Shown here in pieces: positions 63,915 through 64,000 of a DNA stretch of 64,000 nucleotides. A model generated the notes under the pieces. That model saw nothing but the letters and a program-made list of their open reading frames with translations. It was not told the DNA's origin and made no database searches. Source of the DNA: an endosymbiont of Escarpia spicata (GTDB lineage Bacteria > Pseudomonadota > Gammaproteobacteria > Chromatiales > Chromatiaceae); NCBI GenBank assembly GCA_003349915.1, contig QFXE01000008.1, positions 1 through 64,000 on the forward strand. The letters run 5' to 3'. The first letter of the stretch is position 1. Every line of letters starts with the position of its first letter. Position numbers and translations under genes: made by a program.

Positions 63915-64000
63915 TAGTCATCCTTCTTGGCGAAAGTCTCTTTGGCGATCTCGGCAATGCCGCCGATGGAACCGATCAGACTGGATGCCTCCAGCGGCAT
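63914..64000 (-). CDS. SPFH/stomatin-like protein, C-terminal end only
   Basis: The last 28 codons of a minus-strand gene cut by the window edge read PLEASSLIGSIGGIAEIAKE and end in TFAKKDD, as in the C-terminus of QmcA/YbbK-type SPFH proteins. The TAA stop shares one base with the nfeD start (TAATG). Most of the gene is outside the window. Confidence 0.7.
   Translation of the reverse strand: MPLEASSLIGSIGGIAEIAKETFAKKDD

Overview
The window looks like a chromosomal segment of a sulfur-oxidising, probably autotrophic gammaproteobacterium. The evidence is aprBA with a qmoAB-hdrCB operon (reverse APS reductase and its electron-transfer complex), a cbbQ/cbbO-type Rubisco-activase pair, a DsrE2-like sulfur-trafficking protein, and housekeeping genes of gammaproteobacterial type (polA, yheS, ubiK, pilU, yifB/comM, glnK-amtB, metH, msrA). 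The gene set recalls the Sedimenticola/Thiodiazotropha/tubeworm-symbiont group, but that placement is inference. No rRNA, tRNA, CRISPR array or phage module was seen.

Layout. Positions 1-2470 are AT-rich accessory DNA that reads as part of an integron cassette array: short orphan genes separated by attC-like sites, an ORF-less group II intron directly after one attC, and a third gene broken by frameshifts and a perfect 22-bp-arm hairpin. The integrase is not in the window. 2759-3796 carries a small HMA-fold gene and dsrE2. 3816-11121 holds polA, a diguanylate cyclase, and a sigma54-type torF-like/glnK/amtB operon whose amtB has an in-frame TGA at a Trp position. 11464-17279 is a TonB receptor, an orphan ABC_sub_bind protein and a BarA-like hybrid kinase. 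17371-30336 is mainly housekeeping (ubiK, yifB, ABC-F, MOSC, pilU, glycogen phosphorylase, znuA and znuCB). 30652-43117 is the sulfur core: aprBA; then a YkgJ-like protein, phhB, a membrane-tethered response regulator and a three-gene ExbB/ExbD-like motor operon; then hdrB-hdrC-qmoB-qmoA on the minus strand. 43662-46754 is cbbQ plus a disrupted cbbO. 46865-53939 holds an MlaC-like protein, a retropepsin-like protease, a zinc-ribbon/TPR/PDZ-like protein, a NosD-like protein, a lipoprotein, a dihaem cytochrome c and a haem-porin fusion. 54289-64000 holds metH, a frameshifted response regulator, msrA, a deacetylase-family gene, osmC, a uracil-DNA glycosylase, an oxidoreductase and nfeD with the end of an SPFH gene.

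How the genes work together. AprBA would oxidise sulfite plus AMP to APS. QmoAB with HdrC/HdrB would carry the electrons toward the quinone pool. CbbQ/CbbO would keep Rubisco active for carbon fixation. Glycogen phosphorylase, NtrC/sigma54-type ammonium control and zinc uptake support this metabolism.

Two features recur. First, three families of intergenic palindromic repeats (about 30-155 bp) sit between genes, and two copies supply the stop codon of the adjacent gene. Second, several genes are broken: amtB (TGG to TGA), cbbO (two TAG codons plus a frameshift), a REC-TM gene (one-base insertion) and a cassette gene (frameshifts). Either the lineage is losing genes or the assembly has errors; sequence alone cannot decide. 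The least explained intact modules are the ExbB/ExbD-like motor operon (36270-37847), the REC-TM-periplasmic protein (34814-36229) and the cytochrome-porin locus (51929-53939).
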